The notes: a model not told the origin generated them from the sequence alone. A stretch of DNA of 64,000 bases from Aliihoeflea sp. 2WW (GCF_000497755.1 NZ_AYOD01000015.1:124001-188000); one strand, 5' to 3'. Shown: positions 18,783 to 28,488, counted from the first letter of the stretch. Made by a program: numbers and translations.

Positions 18783-21293
18783 ATGCGTACCCCGAAATGG
18801 CAACTCGCCATCTATTCCCTGATCATTCTGTGCGGCCTCATCGCCGCGCTTCCAAACATCATCCCGCAACATCGCCTCGCCGCCCTGCCCGACTGGATCG
18901 CCGGCCAGCAGGTGACGCTCGGCCTCGACCTTCAAGGCGGCTCCCACCTCGTGCTCGAGGTCGATGCCGCCGCGCTGAAGCAGGATCGCCTGACCTGGCT
19001 TCAGGACGAGATTCGCACCGTGCTTCGCGGCGAGCGCGTCACCGGCGCAGCGCCTCGCCGCCAGGGCGACGCCATCGTCGTCGATGCGGGCGATGCGGCG
19101 ACGTCCGACAGGATCGCCCCGCTTCTCGACGGGTTGATATCACCCGTCCAGGCGGCGACGTTCGCGCCGACGACGGACATTCTTGTCAGGCGCGAAGGCA
19201 ACCGGTTCACGCTCACCCTGAGCGACGCCGGCATCGCCGAACGCGTCGACCAGGCGATCGACCAGAGCCTCGAAATCGTGCGCCAGCGCGTCGACCAGGT
19301 CGGCGTCGCCGAACCGACGATTCAGCGCGTCGGCTCCGACCGCATCCTCGTCCAGCTTCCCGGCCTTCAGGACCCGACGCGCCTGCGCGAACTGCTCGGC
19401 TCGACCGCGCAGATGTCGTTCCACATGGTCGCCCGCGAGGCGACCGGCCCCGGCATCACCGTAATGTCGGACGAGGAAGGCCATCAATATCCGATCGAGG
19501 ATCGTGTCGCGCTCAGCGGTGAACGATTGACCGACGCGCGCGCCGGTTTCGACCAGCGCACCAACGAGCCCATCGTCTCGTTCCGGTTCGACAGCGTCGG
19601 CACGCAGCGCTTTGCCGAGATCACCCGGCAGAATGTGGGCCACCCCTTCGCCATCGTGCTCGACGGCAAGGTCTTGAGCGCGCCCGTCATCCGCGAGCCG
19701 ATTACCGGCGGCTCGGGCCAGATCAGCGGCTCGTTCACGGTCGAGAACAGCGTCGTTCTTTCCGCCCTGCTGCGCGCCGGCGCCCTGCCGGCGCCGCTGA
19801 CCGTCATCGAGGAGCGGACTGTCGGTCCCGACCTCGGCGCCGACGTCATCGAGATGGGCATTGTCACCGGCCTTGCCGGCTTCGGCCTCGTCATGGGCCT
19901 GATGGTCGCGCTCTATGGCGGCTGGGGCATGATCGCCAGTGGCGCGCTCTTCCTCAACGTCGTCCTGACGCTCGGCGCGCTGAGCTTCCTCGGCGCGACC
20001 CTGACGCTGCCCGGCATCGCCGGCATCATCCTCGGCATCGGCATCGCGGTCGACGCCAACATCCTCATCAATGAACGCATCAAGGAGGAGACCGCGCGCG
20101 GGCGAAGCGCGTTCGCCGCGCTCGATCATGGCTTCAGCCGCGCCTATTCCACCATCGTCGACGCCAACGTGACGTCGCTGATCGCCACCGCGCTTCTCTT
20201 CATGTTCGGCTCCGGTCCGGTCCGCGGCTTCGCCATAACAATGATGATCGGCATCGTCATCTCGATGTTCACCGCGGTCGCCGTGGTGCGGATCGCGATG
20301 ACCGAGATCGTGCGCCGCCGGCACATGAAGACGCTCGTGCTGCGCTCGCCGCTGCGCATCGCGCCCGGCGAAACGCGCTTCGCCTTCATGAAGGCGCGGT
20401 ATCTGGGCATTGGCATGTCGATCTTCCTGTCGCTCGCCTCGATCGGCCTCTTCATGAAGCCGGGGCTGAACTACGGCATCGACTTCACCGGCGGCATCCA
20501 GGCCGAGATCGTCACCACCGGCGATGTCGACCTGGCGACCCTGCGCTCGAACCTCAGCGAACTCGGTCTCGGCGAGGTCACGCTGCAGGGCATCGGCGGC
20601 GACAACAACGTACTCGTGCGCCTGCAGCGCCAGGAAGGTGGCGAGGCGGCTCAGACGCGGGCCATCGACCTCCTGCGCAGCACCGTCGCAACCGTCGACC
20701 CCGGCGCGAGCGTGGAGCGGACGGAAGTGGTCGGGCCGAAGGTCAGCGGCGAACTCGCGCGCAACGGCGTCATCGCCGTGGTGCTCGCCAGCCTTGCCAT
20801 GCTCATCTACATCTGGTGGCGCTTCGAGTGGTATTTCGCGGTCGGCGCTATCGCCACGCTCGTCCTTGACACCACCAAGACGGTCGGCTTCTTCGCGCTC
20901 ACCGGGCTCGACTTCAATCTGACCGCAATCGCGGCATTGTTGACGATCATCGGCTATTCGGTGAACGACAAGGTGGTGGTCTACGACCGCATGCGCGAGA
21001 ACATGCGGCTCTACAGGCAGAAGTCTCTGCGCGAGATCATCGACATGAGCATCAACCAGGTGCTGGTGCGCTGCGTCTTCACCTCCCTGACCACCTTCCT
21101 CGCCATCCTGCCGATGGCGATCTGGGGCGGCAGCGCGGTGGAGAACTTCGCGTGGCCGATGGTGTTCGGCGTCGTCGTCGCCACGACCTCGTCGATCTTC
21201 ATCGCGGCGCCGATCTTGCTCATCCTCGGCGACTGGGCCGGCGGACGGCCGGGCCGCAAGGCGCAACAACCCGAGCCGGCGCCGGCCGAGTAG
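18783..21293 (+). CDS. secDF: Protein translocase subunit SecDF (fused)
   Basis: The 836-residue product is a natural fusion of SecD (about 1-515) and SecF (about 530-830), each with six membrane helices. SecD marks are LGLDLQGGSHLVLEV near the start and GIGIAVDANILINERIKEE in helix 4. SecF marks are YGIDFTGG and IIGYSVNDKVVVYDRMREN. The complex uses the proton gradient to finish export through SecYEG. AAGGA lies eight bases before the ATG at 18783, which also gives the usual short cytoplasmic N-terminus, so it is preferred over 18750. The gene stands between two small hypothetical genes. No yajC is adjacent. Confidence 0.95.
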   Translation: MRTPKWQLAIYSLIILCGLIAALPNIIPQHRLAALPDWIAGQQVTLGLDLQGGSHLVLEVDAAALKQDRLTWLQDEIRTVLRGERVTGAAPRRQGDAIVVDAGDAATSDRIAPLLDGLISPVQAATFAPTTDILVRREGNRFTLTLSDAGIAERVDQAIDQSLEIVRQRVDQVGVAEPTIQRVGSDRILVQLPGLQDPTRLRELLGSTAQMSFHMVAREATGPGITVMSDEEGHQYPIEDRVALSGERLTDARAGFDQRTNEPIVSFRFDSVGTQRFAEITRQNVGHPFAIVLDGKVLSAPVIREPITGGSGQISGSFTVENSVVLSALLRAGALPAPLTVIEERTVGPDLGADVIEMGIVTGLAGFGLVMGLMVALYGGWGMIASGALFLNVVLTLGALSFLGATLTLPGIAGIILGIGIAVDANILINERIKEETARGRSAFAALDHGFSRAYSTIVDANVTSLIATALLFMFGSGPVRGFAITMMIGIVISMFTAVAVVRIAMTEIVRRRHMKTLVLRSPLRIAPGETRFAFMKARYLGIGMSIFLSLASIGLFMKPGLNYGIDFTGGIQAEIVTTGDVDLATLRSNLSELGLGEVTLQGIGGDNNVLVRLQRQEGGEAAQTRAIDLLRSTVATVDPGASVERTEVVGPKVSGELARNGVIAVVLASLAMLIYIWWRFEWYFAVGAIATLVLDTTKTVGFFALTGLDFNLTAIAALLTIIGYSVNDKVVVYDRMRENMRLYRQKSLREIIDMSINQVLVRCVFTSLTTFLAILPMAIWGGSAVENFAWPMVFGVVVATTSSIFIAAPILLILGDWAGGRPGRKAQQPEPAPAE

Positions 21294-21311
21294 GCAGTCG
21301 CGACAAACTGG

Positions 21312-21340
21312 CCCTGTCCGGAACCCGTATCTGGACAGGG
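21312..21340 (+). terminator. Strong hairpin after secDF
   Basis: An 11-pair stem (one G-T) closes a loop of seven bases. The arms begin with CCCTGTCC and end with GGACAGGG, starting 19 bases after the secDF stop. No run of T follows, so it is either a weak terminator or an mRNA-stabilising hairpin. Confidence 0.45.
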
Positions 21341-21434
21341 CGCAACCTGTGCTTTAAGTCCATTTGAAACACAGGCAAATGGTGGTTCATTGGCAGGAGC
21401 GGAGCAAAATCTGGCCCCGGCAGGACGTCGCGTC

Positions 21435-21800
21435 ATGACGTGGCGCGCGTTGCCGTTCACGCTCCTCTTCCTCGCCCTTCTCGGCTATGCCGGTCTGCCC
21501 TCCGTTCCGGCCAACGGCATCCACATCGCGGCTGCGCTGTCGGAAGAGCTGAAGGCCGATCCGGCCCCGCCGCACAAGTTCAGCGCCCCCCAGCAGGAAC
21601 AGGAATATCGCGAGCGCGACGTAGAGGCTGTCGCCGGCCCGGTCGGGTTCGATGGCGACGCGGCCTTGCCTGCTCCCCTGCCGGTCCCCGAACTGGCAAC
21701 GATCGGCCCCCCGCGCGCGCCGCCCCCGGCCGCCGGCGTGGTCCGCACCGTCCGTCACATCGCGCACGCGCGCGCACCGCCCGCTTCGACCCCGGTCTGA
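21435..21800 (+). CDS. Small hypothetical secreted protein
   Basis: Not recognised. From the ATG at 21435 it has 121 residues, with a signal peptide-like start (MTWRALPFTLLFLALLGYAG), a charged middle (QQEQEYRERDVEAVAGP) and a Pro/Ala-rich end with TVRHIAHARAPPAS. A TTG at 21390 would add 15 residues. The end resembles that of the small protein before secDF (18294). It stands 123 bases before the antiporter operon, on the same strand. Whether it belongs with secDF or the antiporter is not clear. Confidence 0.5.
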   Translation: MTWRALPFTLLFLALLGYAGLPSVPANGIHIAAALSEELKADPAPPHKFSAPQQEQEYRERDVEAVAGPVGFDGDAALPAPLPVPELATIGPPRAPPPAAGVVRTVRHIAHARAPPASTPV

Positions 21801-21923
21801 GCGTCCTGCGCCGCATCGCGCTGCGAACCTCCTGCGGGTGATCCGCCCCGCATTTCGAGTTCGCACCCGTCATCGCCGCCCTGACGCTCGTTTCGCTTCG
21901 AGCTTGGTAACGGACGCGTATTG

Positions 21924-24848
21924 ATGACAACGATCTGGCATAGCGGCTTTCTGGTGCTTCTGGTCGGGCTTCCCTTCGTCGGCAGCCTGTTCGCCGCGCT
22001 GTTGTCGTCGAACGCCCGCAATGCCGAGGCCTGGCTCGCCGGGTTCGTGGCCCTCGGAGGGCTTGCCGTCACTGCGCTCGCCTATCCGCAGGTCGCCGAT
22101 GGCGGCGTCGTCAAGCACGTCATCCAGTGGGTGCCGGCGCTCGGCCTGTCCGTCACGCTGCGCATCGACGGCTTTGCCTGGATGTTCTCGATGCTGATCA
22201 CCGGCATCGGCCTCCTCGTCGTCATCTATGCCCGCTACTACATGTCGCCGAAGGACCCGGTCGCGCGTTTCTACGCTTTCCTCCTCGCCTTCATGGGCGC
22301 GATGCAGGGCGTGGTTCTCTCCGGTAACATCATCCTGCTCGCCGTCTTCTGGGAACTGACGAGCATCTTCTCCTTCCTGCTGATCGGCTACTGGAACCAC
22401 ACCCAGGCCGCGCGCGACGGCGCGCGCATGGCGCTGACGATCACTGGCACCGGCGGGCTATGCCTCCTTGCGGGCATGGTCCTGCTCGGCCAGATGGCGG
22501 GCAGCTACGATCTCGACGCGGTGCTCGCCGCCGGCAACGAAATCCGCAATCATGATCTCTACGTTCCCGCCCTGCTGCTGATCCTCGCCGGCGCCTTGAC
22601 CAAGAGCGCGCAATTCCCGTTCCATTTCTGGCTGCCGAACGCCATGGCTGCGCCGACGCCGGTCTCGGCCTACCTCCATTCGGCGACCATGGTGAAGGCG
22701 GGCGTCTTCCTGCTCGCCCGCTTCTGGCCGGTGCTGGCCGGAACGGACGAATGGTTCTTCATCGTCGGGCTGGCCGGCATGTCGACGCTTCTCCTCGGCG
22801 CCGCCTTCGCCATCTTCCAGCAGGACCTGAAAGGGCTCCTCGCCTATTCGACGATCAGCCATCTCGGCCTCATCACGCTGCTTCTGAGCCTTGGAAGTCC
22901 GCTCGCCGCGGTCGCCGCGATTTTCCACATGCTCAATCACGCGACGTTCAAGGCCTCGCTCTTCATGGCCGCCGGCATCATCGACCATGAAGCCGGCACG
23001 CGCGACATGCGGCGATTGTCTGGCCTGTTCACCTTCCTGCCGATCACCGCGACGCTCGCCATGGTGGCGAGCGCAGCGATGGCGGGCGTGCCGCTCCTCA
23101 ACGGGTTCCTGTCGAAGGAGATGTTCTTCGCCGAGACCATCGAGCAGCACCGCGCCTCGCTTCTCGATGGCGTCGCGCCCTATGTGGCGACCATCGCCGG
23201 CGCCTTCGCGGTCACCTACTCGATCCGCTTCATCCACAAGGTCTTCTTCGGCCCGAAGCCGGTCGACCTGCCGCGCGAGCCGCACGAGCCGCCGCACTGG
23301 ATGCGCGTGCCGATCGAGCTGCTCGTCCTCGCCTGTCTCATCGTCGGCATCATCCCCGCGCTCAGCGTCGGAAGCCTCCTCGACACGGCGGTCGTCGCGG
23401 TGCTGCGCGAGGATACGCCCGAATACAGCCTCGCGGTCTGGCACGGCTTCAACCTGCCGCTACTGATGAGCGTCATCGCGCTGGTCGCCGGCGTTGTTCT
23501 CTACCTGCTCCTGCAACCCTATCTGCGTGATTCCGAGGAGGGCCCGCCCTTCTTCCGCCGCCTCAAGGGCCAGCGCATCTTCGAGCGCATCCTCGTCACG
23601 GTAAGCTGGCGCGGCGCGCGCTATCTCGAAGGAGTCCTCGCCACGCGCAAGCTTCAACCGCAGCTTCGCATGCTCCTGCTCGTCGCCATCCTCGCCGGCA
23701 TCTGGGCAATGTGGGGCGCGGGCGACCAGTTGCCTGACCTTTCCGTGCGCGGCATCGATCCGATCCTGGCGATGCTCTGGGTCATCGGCGGCCTGTGCGC
23801 GGTCGGCGCGGCCTATCAGGCGAAGTTCCACCGCCTCGCCGCCCTGATCCTGATGGGCGGCGCGGGTCTCGTCACCTGCATCACCTTCGTCTGGCTTTCG
23901 GCGCCTGACCTCGCCGTCACGCAATTGCTGGTCGAGATCGTCACCACCGTGCTGATCCTGCTCGGCCTGCGCTGGCTGCCCAAGCGCGACGAGGAAATCT
24001 ACGAATCCATCGACCCGAAAACGCGGTTGCGCCGCTCGCGCGATTTCGCACTCGCCGTCGCCGCCGGGCTCGGCACCGCGACGCTCGCCTATTTGACCAT
24101 GCGCACGCCGCTGCCCCCCTCCGTCGGTGACTACTATCTCGAGCACGCCTATTCGGAAGGCGGCGGCACCAACGTCGTCAACGTCATCCTCGTCGACTTC
24201 CGCGGCTTCGACACGTTCGGCGAGATCGTCGTGCTCGGCATCGTCGCGCTCACGGTCTTCGCGCTGCTTCGCCGCTTCCGCCCGGCCGAGGACACCAGCG
24301 AAATCCCCTACCAGCAGCGCGAGCAGAACGAATTTGACGACGTCCAGCGCGACCGTGAGGTCGGCGAGACGGTGAAGGACTATCTGCTCGTCCCGTCGGT
24401 CATCATGCGCTGGATGTTCCCCGTCATCGTGCTTCTCGCCGCCTATCTCTTCCTGCGCGGGCACGACCTGCCCGGCGGCGGGTTCGCGGCCGGCATCACC
24501 ATGTCGATCGGCTTCCTCCTGCAATATCTCGCCGGCGGCACGCGCTGGGTGGAGGAACGGCTGCGCATCCTGCCCGTGCGCTGGATCGGATTCGGCCTCC
24601 TGATGGCGACGGTGACCGGTCTCGGCTCGTGGCTTTTCGGCTATCCGTTCCTGACGTCCTATTTCCAGTACACCGAGATTCCGTTTATCGGCGACATGCC
24701 GACCGCCTCGGCGCTGCTCTTCGACCTCGGCGTCTTCAGTCTCGTCGTCGGCGCGACGGTTCTGATGCTCATCGCCATCGCCCACCAGTCGATCCGCTCG
24801 GCCAAGCCCAAGACGGCCAAACCCTCGACCGACGGAGGGCAGAGCTGA
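21924..24848 (+). CDS. phaAB: Fused MrpA-MrpB subunit of the multi-subunit Na+(K+)/H+ antiporter (PhaAB)
   Basis: The 974-residue membrane protein begins with an MrpA part related to the ND5 subunit of complex I, with ELTSIFSFLLIGYW, PFHFWLPNAMAAPTPVSAYLHSATMVK (spread over residues 230-255) and GVPLLNGFLSKEMFF. Near its end (about 820-940) it carries the MrpB domain, with LLAAYLFLRGHDLPGGGFAAG. Fusion of A and B is typical of rhizobial Pha systems, first described as a K+ efflux system in Sinorhizobium. The ATG at 21924 follows a TTG. It is the first gene of a seven-subunit operon that exports Na+ or K+ against H+ entry, for pH and salt tolerance. Confidence 0.94.
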   Translation: MTTIWHSGFLVLLVGLPFVGSLFAALLSSNARNAEAWLAGFVALGGLAVTALAYPQVADGGVVKHVIQWVPALGLSVTLRIDGFAWMFSMLITGIGLLVVIYARYYMSPKDPVARFYAFLLAFMGAMQGVVLSGNIILLAVFWELTSIFSFLLIGYWNHTQAARDGARMALTITGTGGLCLLAGMVLLGQMAGSYDLDAVLAAGNEIRNHDLYVPALLLILAGALTKSAQFPFHFWLPNAMAAPTPVSAYLHSATMVKAGVFLLARFWPVLAGTDEWFFIVGLAGMSTLLLGAAFAIFQQDLKGLLAYSTISHLGLITLLLSLGSPLAAVAAIFHMLNHATFKASLFMAAGIIDHEAGTRDMRRLSGLFTFLPITATLAMVASAAMAGVPLLNGFLSKEMFFAETIEQHRASLLDGVAPYVATIAGAFAVTYSIRFIHKVFFGPKPVDLPREPHEPPHWMRVPIELLVLACLIVGIIPALSVGSLLDTAVVAVLREDTPEYSLAVWHGFNLPLLMSVIALVAGVVLYLLLQPYLRDSEEGPPFFRRLKGQRIFERILVTVSWRGARYLEGVLATRKLQPQLRMLLLVAILAGIWAMWGAGDQLPDLSVRGIDPILAMLWVIGGLCAVGAAYQAKFHRLAALILMGGAGLVTCITFVWLSAPDLAVTQLLVEIVTTVLILLGLRWLPKRDEEIYESIDPKTRLRRSRDFALAVAAGLGTATLAYLTMRTPLPPSVGDYYLEHAYSEGGGTNVVNVILVDFRGFDTFGEIVVLGIVALTVFALLRRFRPAEDTSEIPYQQREQNEFDDVQRDREVGETVKDYLLVPSVIMRWMFPVIVLLAAYLFLRGHDLPGGGFAAGITMSIGFLLQYLAGGTRWVEERLRILPVRWIGFGLLMATVTGLGSWLFGYPFLTSYFQYTEIPFIGDMPTASALLFDLGVFSLVVGATVLMLIAIAHQSIRSAKPKTAKPSTDGGQS

Positions 24849-25192
24849 TGGAACTCCTGATCGCACTCGCCATTGGCACGCTGACAGGTTCGGGCGTCTG
24901 GCTCCTGCTTCGCCCGCGCACCTATCAGGTCGTCATCGGCCTCGCCCTGCTCTCCTATGCGGTGAACCTCTTCATCTTCTCGATGGGACGCCTGCGCGTG
25001 AACGCCCCGCCGGTGCTCGACGGCTCCATGCCCGTCGACCCCGCCGCCTATACCGACCCGCTGCCGCAGGCGCTGGTGCTGACCGCGATCGTCATCGGCT
25101 TCGCCACGACCGCGCTCTTCCTCGTCGTGCTCATCGTCTCGCGCGGCCTCACCGGCACCGACCATGTCGACGGGCGGGAGAGCGATCGATGA
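24848..25192 (+). CDS. mrpC: Antiporter subunit MrpC/PhaC (NuoK-like)
   Basis: The 114-residue protein has three membrane helices and resembles NuoK. Its opening is ELLIALAIGTLTGSGVWLLL, followed by YQVVIGLALLSYAVNLF and the helix QALVLTAIVIGFATTALFLV. The start codon shares one base with the phaAB stop (TGATG), so the two are coupled in translation. It is an essential small subunit that packs with MrpD in the antiporter. Confidence 0.93.
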   Translation: MELLIALAIGTLTGSGVWLLLRPRTYQVVIGLALLSYAVNLFIFSMGRLRVNAPPVLDGSMPVDPAAYTDPLPQALVLTAIVIGFATTALFLVVLIVSRGLTGTDHVDGRESDR

Positions 25193-26805
25193 ATTTCGAC
25201 CCGCACCACCTCGTCATCGCGCCCATCCTGATCCCGCTCGTCGCGGGGGCGCTGATGCTGTTCTTCGACGACCGCGAGCGGCGTTTGAAGACGACCATCG
25301 CGCTCCTGTCGAGCCTCGCGCTCTTCGCCGTTGCCGTCGTGCTCCTGCAACGCGTCCATGTCGGCAACGACGCCGTGGCGCTCGTCTATCTCCTCGGCAA
25401 CTGGCCGGCGCCGATCTCGATCAATCTCGTCGCCGACCGGCTTTCGGCGCTGATGCTGGTGCTGACGGCGATCCTCGCCATTCCGGCCCTCGTCTTCGCC
25501 GTCGAGCGATGGGCGAAGGCCGGCCCGCACTTCCACAGCCTCTTCCAGTTCCTGCTGGTCGGGCTCAACGGCGCGTTCCTGACCGGCGACCTCTTCAACC
25601 TCTTCGTCTTCTTCGAGGTGATGCTCGCTGCCTCCTACGGCCTCGTCCTGCATGGCTCCGGCTCGGCGCGGGTGAAATCGGGGCTCCATTACATCGCGGT
25701 CAACCTCGTCGCCTCGCTGATCTTCCTGATCGGCATCGCACTCGTCTTCGGCGCGACCGGCAGCCTGAACATGGCCGAGATCGCGCTGCGCGCCGCGACG
25801 CTCGAAGGCTTCGCCGAGCCGGCGCTCCATGTCGGCCTCGCCATGCTCAGCCTCGCCTTCCTGGTCAAGGCCGGCATGTGGCCGCTCGGTTTCTGGCTGG
25901 TGCCCGCCTATTCGGCCGCCGCCGCGCCCGTCGCCGCCACTTTCGCGATGCTGAGTAAGGTCGGCATCTATGCGCTCCTGCGCCTCGCGCTCCTGGTGCC
26001 TGCCAGCGGCGAGGCGTTCGGCGCGATGCTGATCTTCATCGGCGGTTCGTTCACGCTCGTCTTCGCCTCGATCGGCGTGCTCGCGTCGCAGTCGATGCAG
26101 CGCGCGAGCGCCTATTTCGTCCTCATGTCGTCCGGAACGCTCTTGGCCACCTTCGGCATTTCCGAACCTGGCAGCACCGCCGGCGCGCTCTTCTACCTCA
26201 TCTCCTCGACACTCGCCGTCAGCGCGCTCTTCATGGTCGTCGAACTTCTGGAGCGCGAGCAGGACGCGGCCGCCGACGTTCTCGCGGTCACGATGGAAGC
26301 CTATGGCGAGGCCAACCCGGAAGACGAGGACGACGCCGAGATCGGCCAGATGATGCCCGGCGCGCTCGCCATCCTGGGCATCGGTTTCGCCCTTCTCGCG
26401 CTCGTCCTGATCGGCCTGCCGCCGCTTTCCGGCTTCCTTTCGAAATTCGCCATCCTCCATGCCATCATCGGCCCGCCATCGGTCGAGATCGCCGGCGGAG
26501 GCACGATGCGGGTCATCCTTGCGACGCTGCTCATCGTCTCGGGCCTCACCGCACTGATCGCGCTCGCGCGCATGGGCATCCGCACCTTCTGGGCGCCGGT
26601 GGAAAGCTTCGCGCCGCGGGTGACGATCGTCGAAACCGCGCCGATCCTCTTCCTGCTCGCGGTCCTCGTCGCGCTCGCGCTGCAGGCCGGGCTCGTCATG
26701 GATGTCGTCACGGCCACCGCCGGCGACCTGCACGACGCGGAACGCTATCTCGACGCCGTCCTCGGCGCCGAGCGCGTGCCGCCCTTCGCGGAGGAGAGCC
26801 AGTGA
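25189..26805 (+). CDS. mrpD: Antiporter subunit MrpD/PhaD (ND2/ND4-like)
   Basis: The 538-residue protein has about fourteen helices and the proton-antiporter fold of NuoN/NuoM. Motifs include LFNLFVFFEVMLAASYGLVLHG, with the key membrane Glu, and LVKAGMWPLGFWLVPAYSAAAAPVAATFAM, with the helix-7 Lys, spread over residues 225-255. An acidic stretch NPEDEDDAEIGQMM near 370-385 forms a charged loop. It overlaps mrpC by ATGA and mrpE by four bases. Confidence 0.94.
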   Translation: MNFDPHHLVIAPILIPLVAGALMLFFDDRERRLKTTIALLSSLALFAVAVVLLQRVHVGNDAVALVYLLGNWPAPISINLVADRLSALMLVLTAILAIPALVFAVERWAKAGPHFHSLFQFLLVGLNGAFLTGDLFNLFVFFEVMLAASYGLVLHGSGSARVKSGLHYIAVNLVASLIFLIGIALVFGATGSLNMAEIALRAATLEGFAEPALHVGLAMLSLAFLVKAGMWPLGFWLVPAYSAAAAPVAATFAMLSKVGIYALLRLALLVPASGEAFGAMLIFIGGSFTLVFASIGVLASQSMQRASAYFVLMSSGTLLATFGISEPGSTAGALFYLISSTLAVSALFMVVELLEREQDAAADVLAVTMEAYGEANPEDEDDAEIGQMMPGALAILGIGFALLALVLIGLPPLSGFLSKFAILHAIIGPPSVEIAGGGTMRVILATLLIVSGLTALIALARMGIRTFWAPVESFAPRVTIVETAPILFLLAVLVALALQAGLVMDVVTATAGDLHDAERYLDAVLGAERVPPFAEESQ

Positions 26806-27287
26806 GAGCCGTCCTGCCCTACCCGCTTCTCGCCGCTGGCCTCGCCTTCATGTGGCTGGCGCTGTCCGGCTTCACGCCCGGCCATGCGATCCTCGCCGTG
26901 CTGGTTGCGCTTGGCGCGAGCTACGCCTTGCAGGCGCTCGGCGAGACGAGCCCGCGCATCCGTCGCTACGCCGCCATCCCCGAACTGTTGGGCATCGTCC
27001 TCTACGACATCGTCCGCTCCAATTTCGCGGTCGCGCGCATCATCCTGTCGGGCAAGCGCCGCCAGCGCACCTCCGGCTTCATCCTCGTGCCGATCCGGCT
27101 CACCAATCCATCCGCGCTCGCCATCCTGTCCATCGTCCTGACGAGCACGCCCGGCACCGCCTGGCTCGACTACAATTCGGCGCGCGGCACGCTCCTGATC
27201 CACGTCTTCGACCTCGTCGACGAGGCGACCTGGGTCGACCTCATCGCCAATCGTTACGAGCGCCTGTTGCTGGAGATATTCGAATGA
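26802..27287 (+). CDS. mrpE: Antiporter subunit MrpE/PhaE
   Basis: The 161-residue product has two to three N-terminal helices, then a soluble part with the family signature IRLTNPSALAILSIVLTSTPGT followed by a DYNSARGTLLIHVFDL strand pair. MrpE is needed for stable assembly. It starts within the mrpD stop (four-base overlap) and overlaps mrpF by four bases. Confidence 0.93.
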   Translation: MRAVLPYPLLAAGLAFMWLALSGFTPGHAILAVLVALGASYALQALGETSPRIRRYAAIPELLGIVLYDIVRSNFAVARIILSGKRRQRTSGFILVPIRLTNPSALAILSIVLTSTPGTAWLDYNSARGTLLIHVFDLVDEATWVDLIANRYERLLLEIFE

Positions 27288-27565
27288 ACGTCCTCATCAT
27301 GCAGGTGGCGCTGTTCGTCGCCCAGTCCTTCATCGCCGTCGCGATGCTGCTCTGCACTTACCGGATGGCCATCGGCCCGCGCGCGCAGGATCGGGTGCTG
27401 GCGCTCGACGGACTCTATGTCTGCGCCATGCTCCAGTTACTCGCCTTCGGCGTGCGCACCGGCAACACGCTCTATTTCGAGGCCGCGCTGATCATCGGCG
27501 TCATGGGCTTCGTCGCAACCGTGGCGCTTGCCAAGTTTCTCATGCGCGGCGAGGTGATCGAATGA
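27284..27565 (+). CDS. mrpF: Antiporter subunit MrpF/PhaF
   Basis: This small protein of 93 residues has three helices and the family core YRMAIGPRAQDRVLALD. The ATG at 27284 lies in the end of mrpE, and the stop overlaps the start of mrpG. In-frame starts further upstream run through mrpE and are rejected. It is a core subunit of the antiporter. Confidence 0.92.
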   Translation: MNVLIMQVALFVAQSFIAVAMLLCTYRMAIGPRAQDRVLALDGLYVCAMLQLLAFGVRTGNTLYFEAALIIGVMGFVATVALAKFLMRGEVIE

Positions 27566-27954
27566 GCGTCGCCTATGCAGAAGTGCCGCTCTGGGCGGCG
27601 ATCCTCAGTGCGGCCTTCATCCTGCTTGGCGCCACTTTGGCGCTGATCGGCGCCTTCGGGCTGGCCCGGCTCGGCTCGTTCTACGACCGCATCCACGCAC
27701 CGACGCTCGCGACGAGCTGGGGCGCGGGCGGCATGGTGATGGGATCGATGATCTTCTTCACCGCCGCCGCGGCACGTCCCGTCATCCACGAGATCCTGAT
27801 CGGTGTCTTCGTCACCGTGACGACGCCCGTCACCTTGATGATGCTCGGCCGCGCCGCGATCTACCGCGACAGGTCGCAGAACAATCCCGGCATCCCTCCC
27901 CTGTCGCCAACCGCCGAGATCTCCGGGCCGGAAGCGCAAGAGGACGGCGACTGA
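27562..27954 (+). CDS. mrpG: Antiporter subunit MrpG/PhaG
   Basis: The 130-residue product closes the operon. It has three helices, with GATLALIGAFGLARLGSFYDRIHAPT, the family signature across residues 22-47, then VFVTVTTPVTLMMLGRAAIYRD. A hydrophilic C-terminal tail extends beyond the usual end. With A/B, C, D, E and F the set is complete, so a working antiporter is likely. Confidence 0.93.
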   Translation: MSVAYAEVPLWAAILSAAFILLGATLALIGAFGLARLGSFYDRIHAPTLATSWGAGGMVMGSMIFFTAAAARPVIHEILIGVFVTVTTPVTLMMLGRAAIYRDRSQNNPGIPPLSPTAEISGPEAQEDGD

Positions 27955-28034
27955 CAGGCGCCAAGCGCCATCTTCATTTCCATTCCGCGCGATGAGGAAC
28001 GTCAATCGATAGACGACGTATCTTTTGACACTGT

Positions 28035-28052
28035 CTTCACGTCCATTTCACG
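28035..28052 (+). promoter_or_regulatory. Heptamer direct repeat (CTTCACG-N4-TTTCACG) before the small secreted protein
   Basis: Two heptamers lie 11 bases apart, 64 bases before the ATG at 28117. A near-identical pair lies at the same distance before the SARP gene. An 11-base period fits a SARP or OmpR-type regulator on one face of the DNA. Confidence 0.5.
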
Positions 28053-28116
28053 CTGGGATCACTCCCCGGGGTTCATTCTCCCCTGGCTTGCACAAGCAGG
28101 CCAACAAACGAGGGAG

Positions 28117-28428
28117 ATGAAAATGTCCAGACACCACACCGCATTGAAGTTCGTCGCAGCCTCGCTCGCCGGCTTCGCCTTTTTCGGATCGGCGATGAGC
28201 CAGGAAGCACCGTACGTCGCAGGCAAGTACTCGGCCAACACCGAGCGCCTGTGGGATCTCGGGATGGAACCGGCTCAGGCGACACCGGTCGAGCCGACCA
28301 CGTCCGAAAACGAGACGACGACCTTCGCCTATGACGATGAAGTGCTGCGCTTCCCGCGTCCGCGCTTCGTGGAAGACCCGGTCTTCGGCAACTATTCGGC
28401 AAACGTGCGCGCGCACGATTTGCGCTGA
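28117..28428 (+). CDS. Small secreted protein of unknown function, with a repeated GxYSAN motif
   Basis: Not recognised. The 103-residue product has a clear signal peptide (cleavage near SAMSQ, about residue 28) and an acidic, non-hydrophobic mature part. The mature protein has the motif twice, once near its start (AGKYSANTERLWDLG) and once at its end (FGNYSANVRAHDLR). A GAGGGAG ribosome site precedes the ATG. A good intrinsic terminator follows, so it is a one-gene unit. Its promoter shares a heptamer direct repeat with the SARP operon downstream, which suggests that it belongs to that system, perhaps as a periplasmic partner or target. Confidence 0.75.
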   Translation: MKMSRHHTALKFVAASLAGFAFFGSAMSQEAPYVAGKYSANTERLWDLGMEPAQATPVEPTTSENETTTFAYDDEVLRFPRPRFVEDPVFGNYSANVRAHDLR

Positions 28429-28488
28429 CCCCGCGGTCGGGGGATGGCGAATCCGGCGGCAGACCGGATAGCCGAACCGCGCCCCTAT

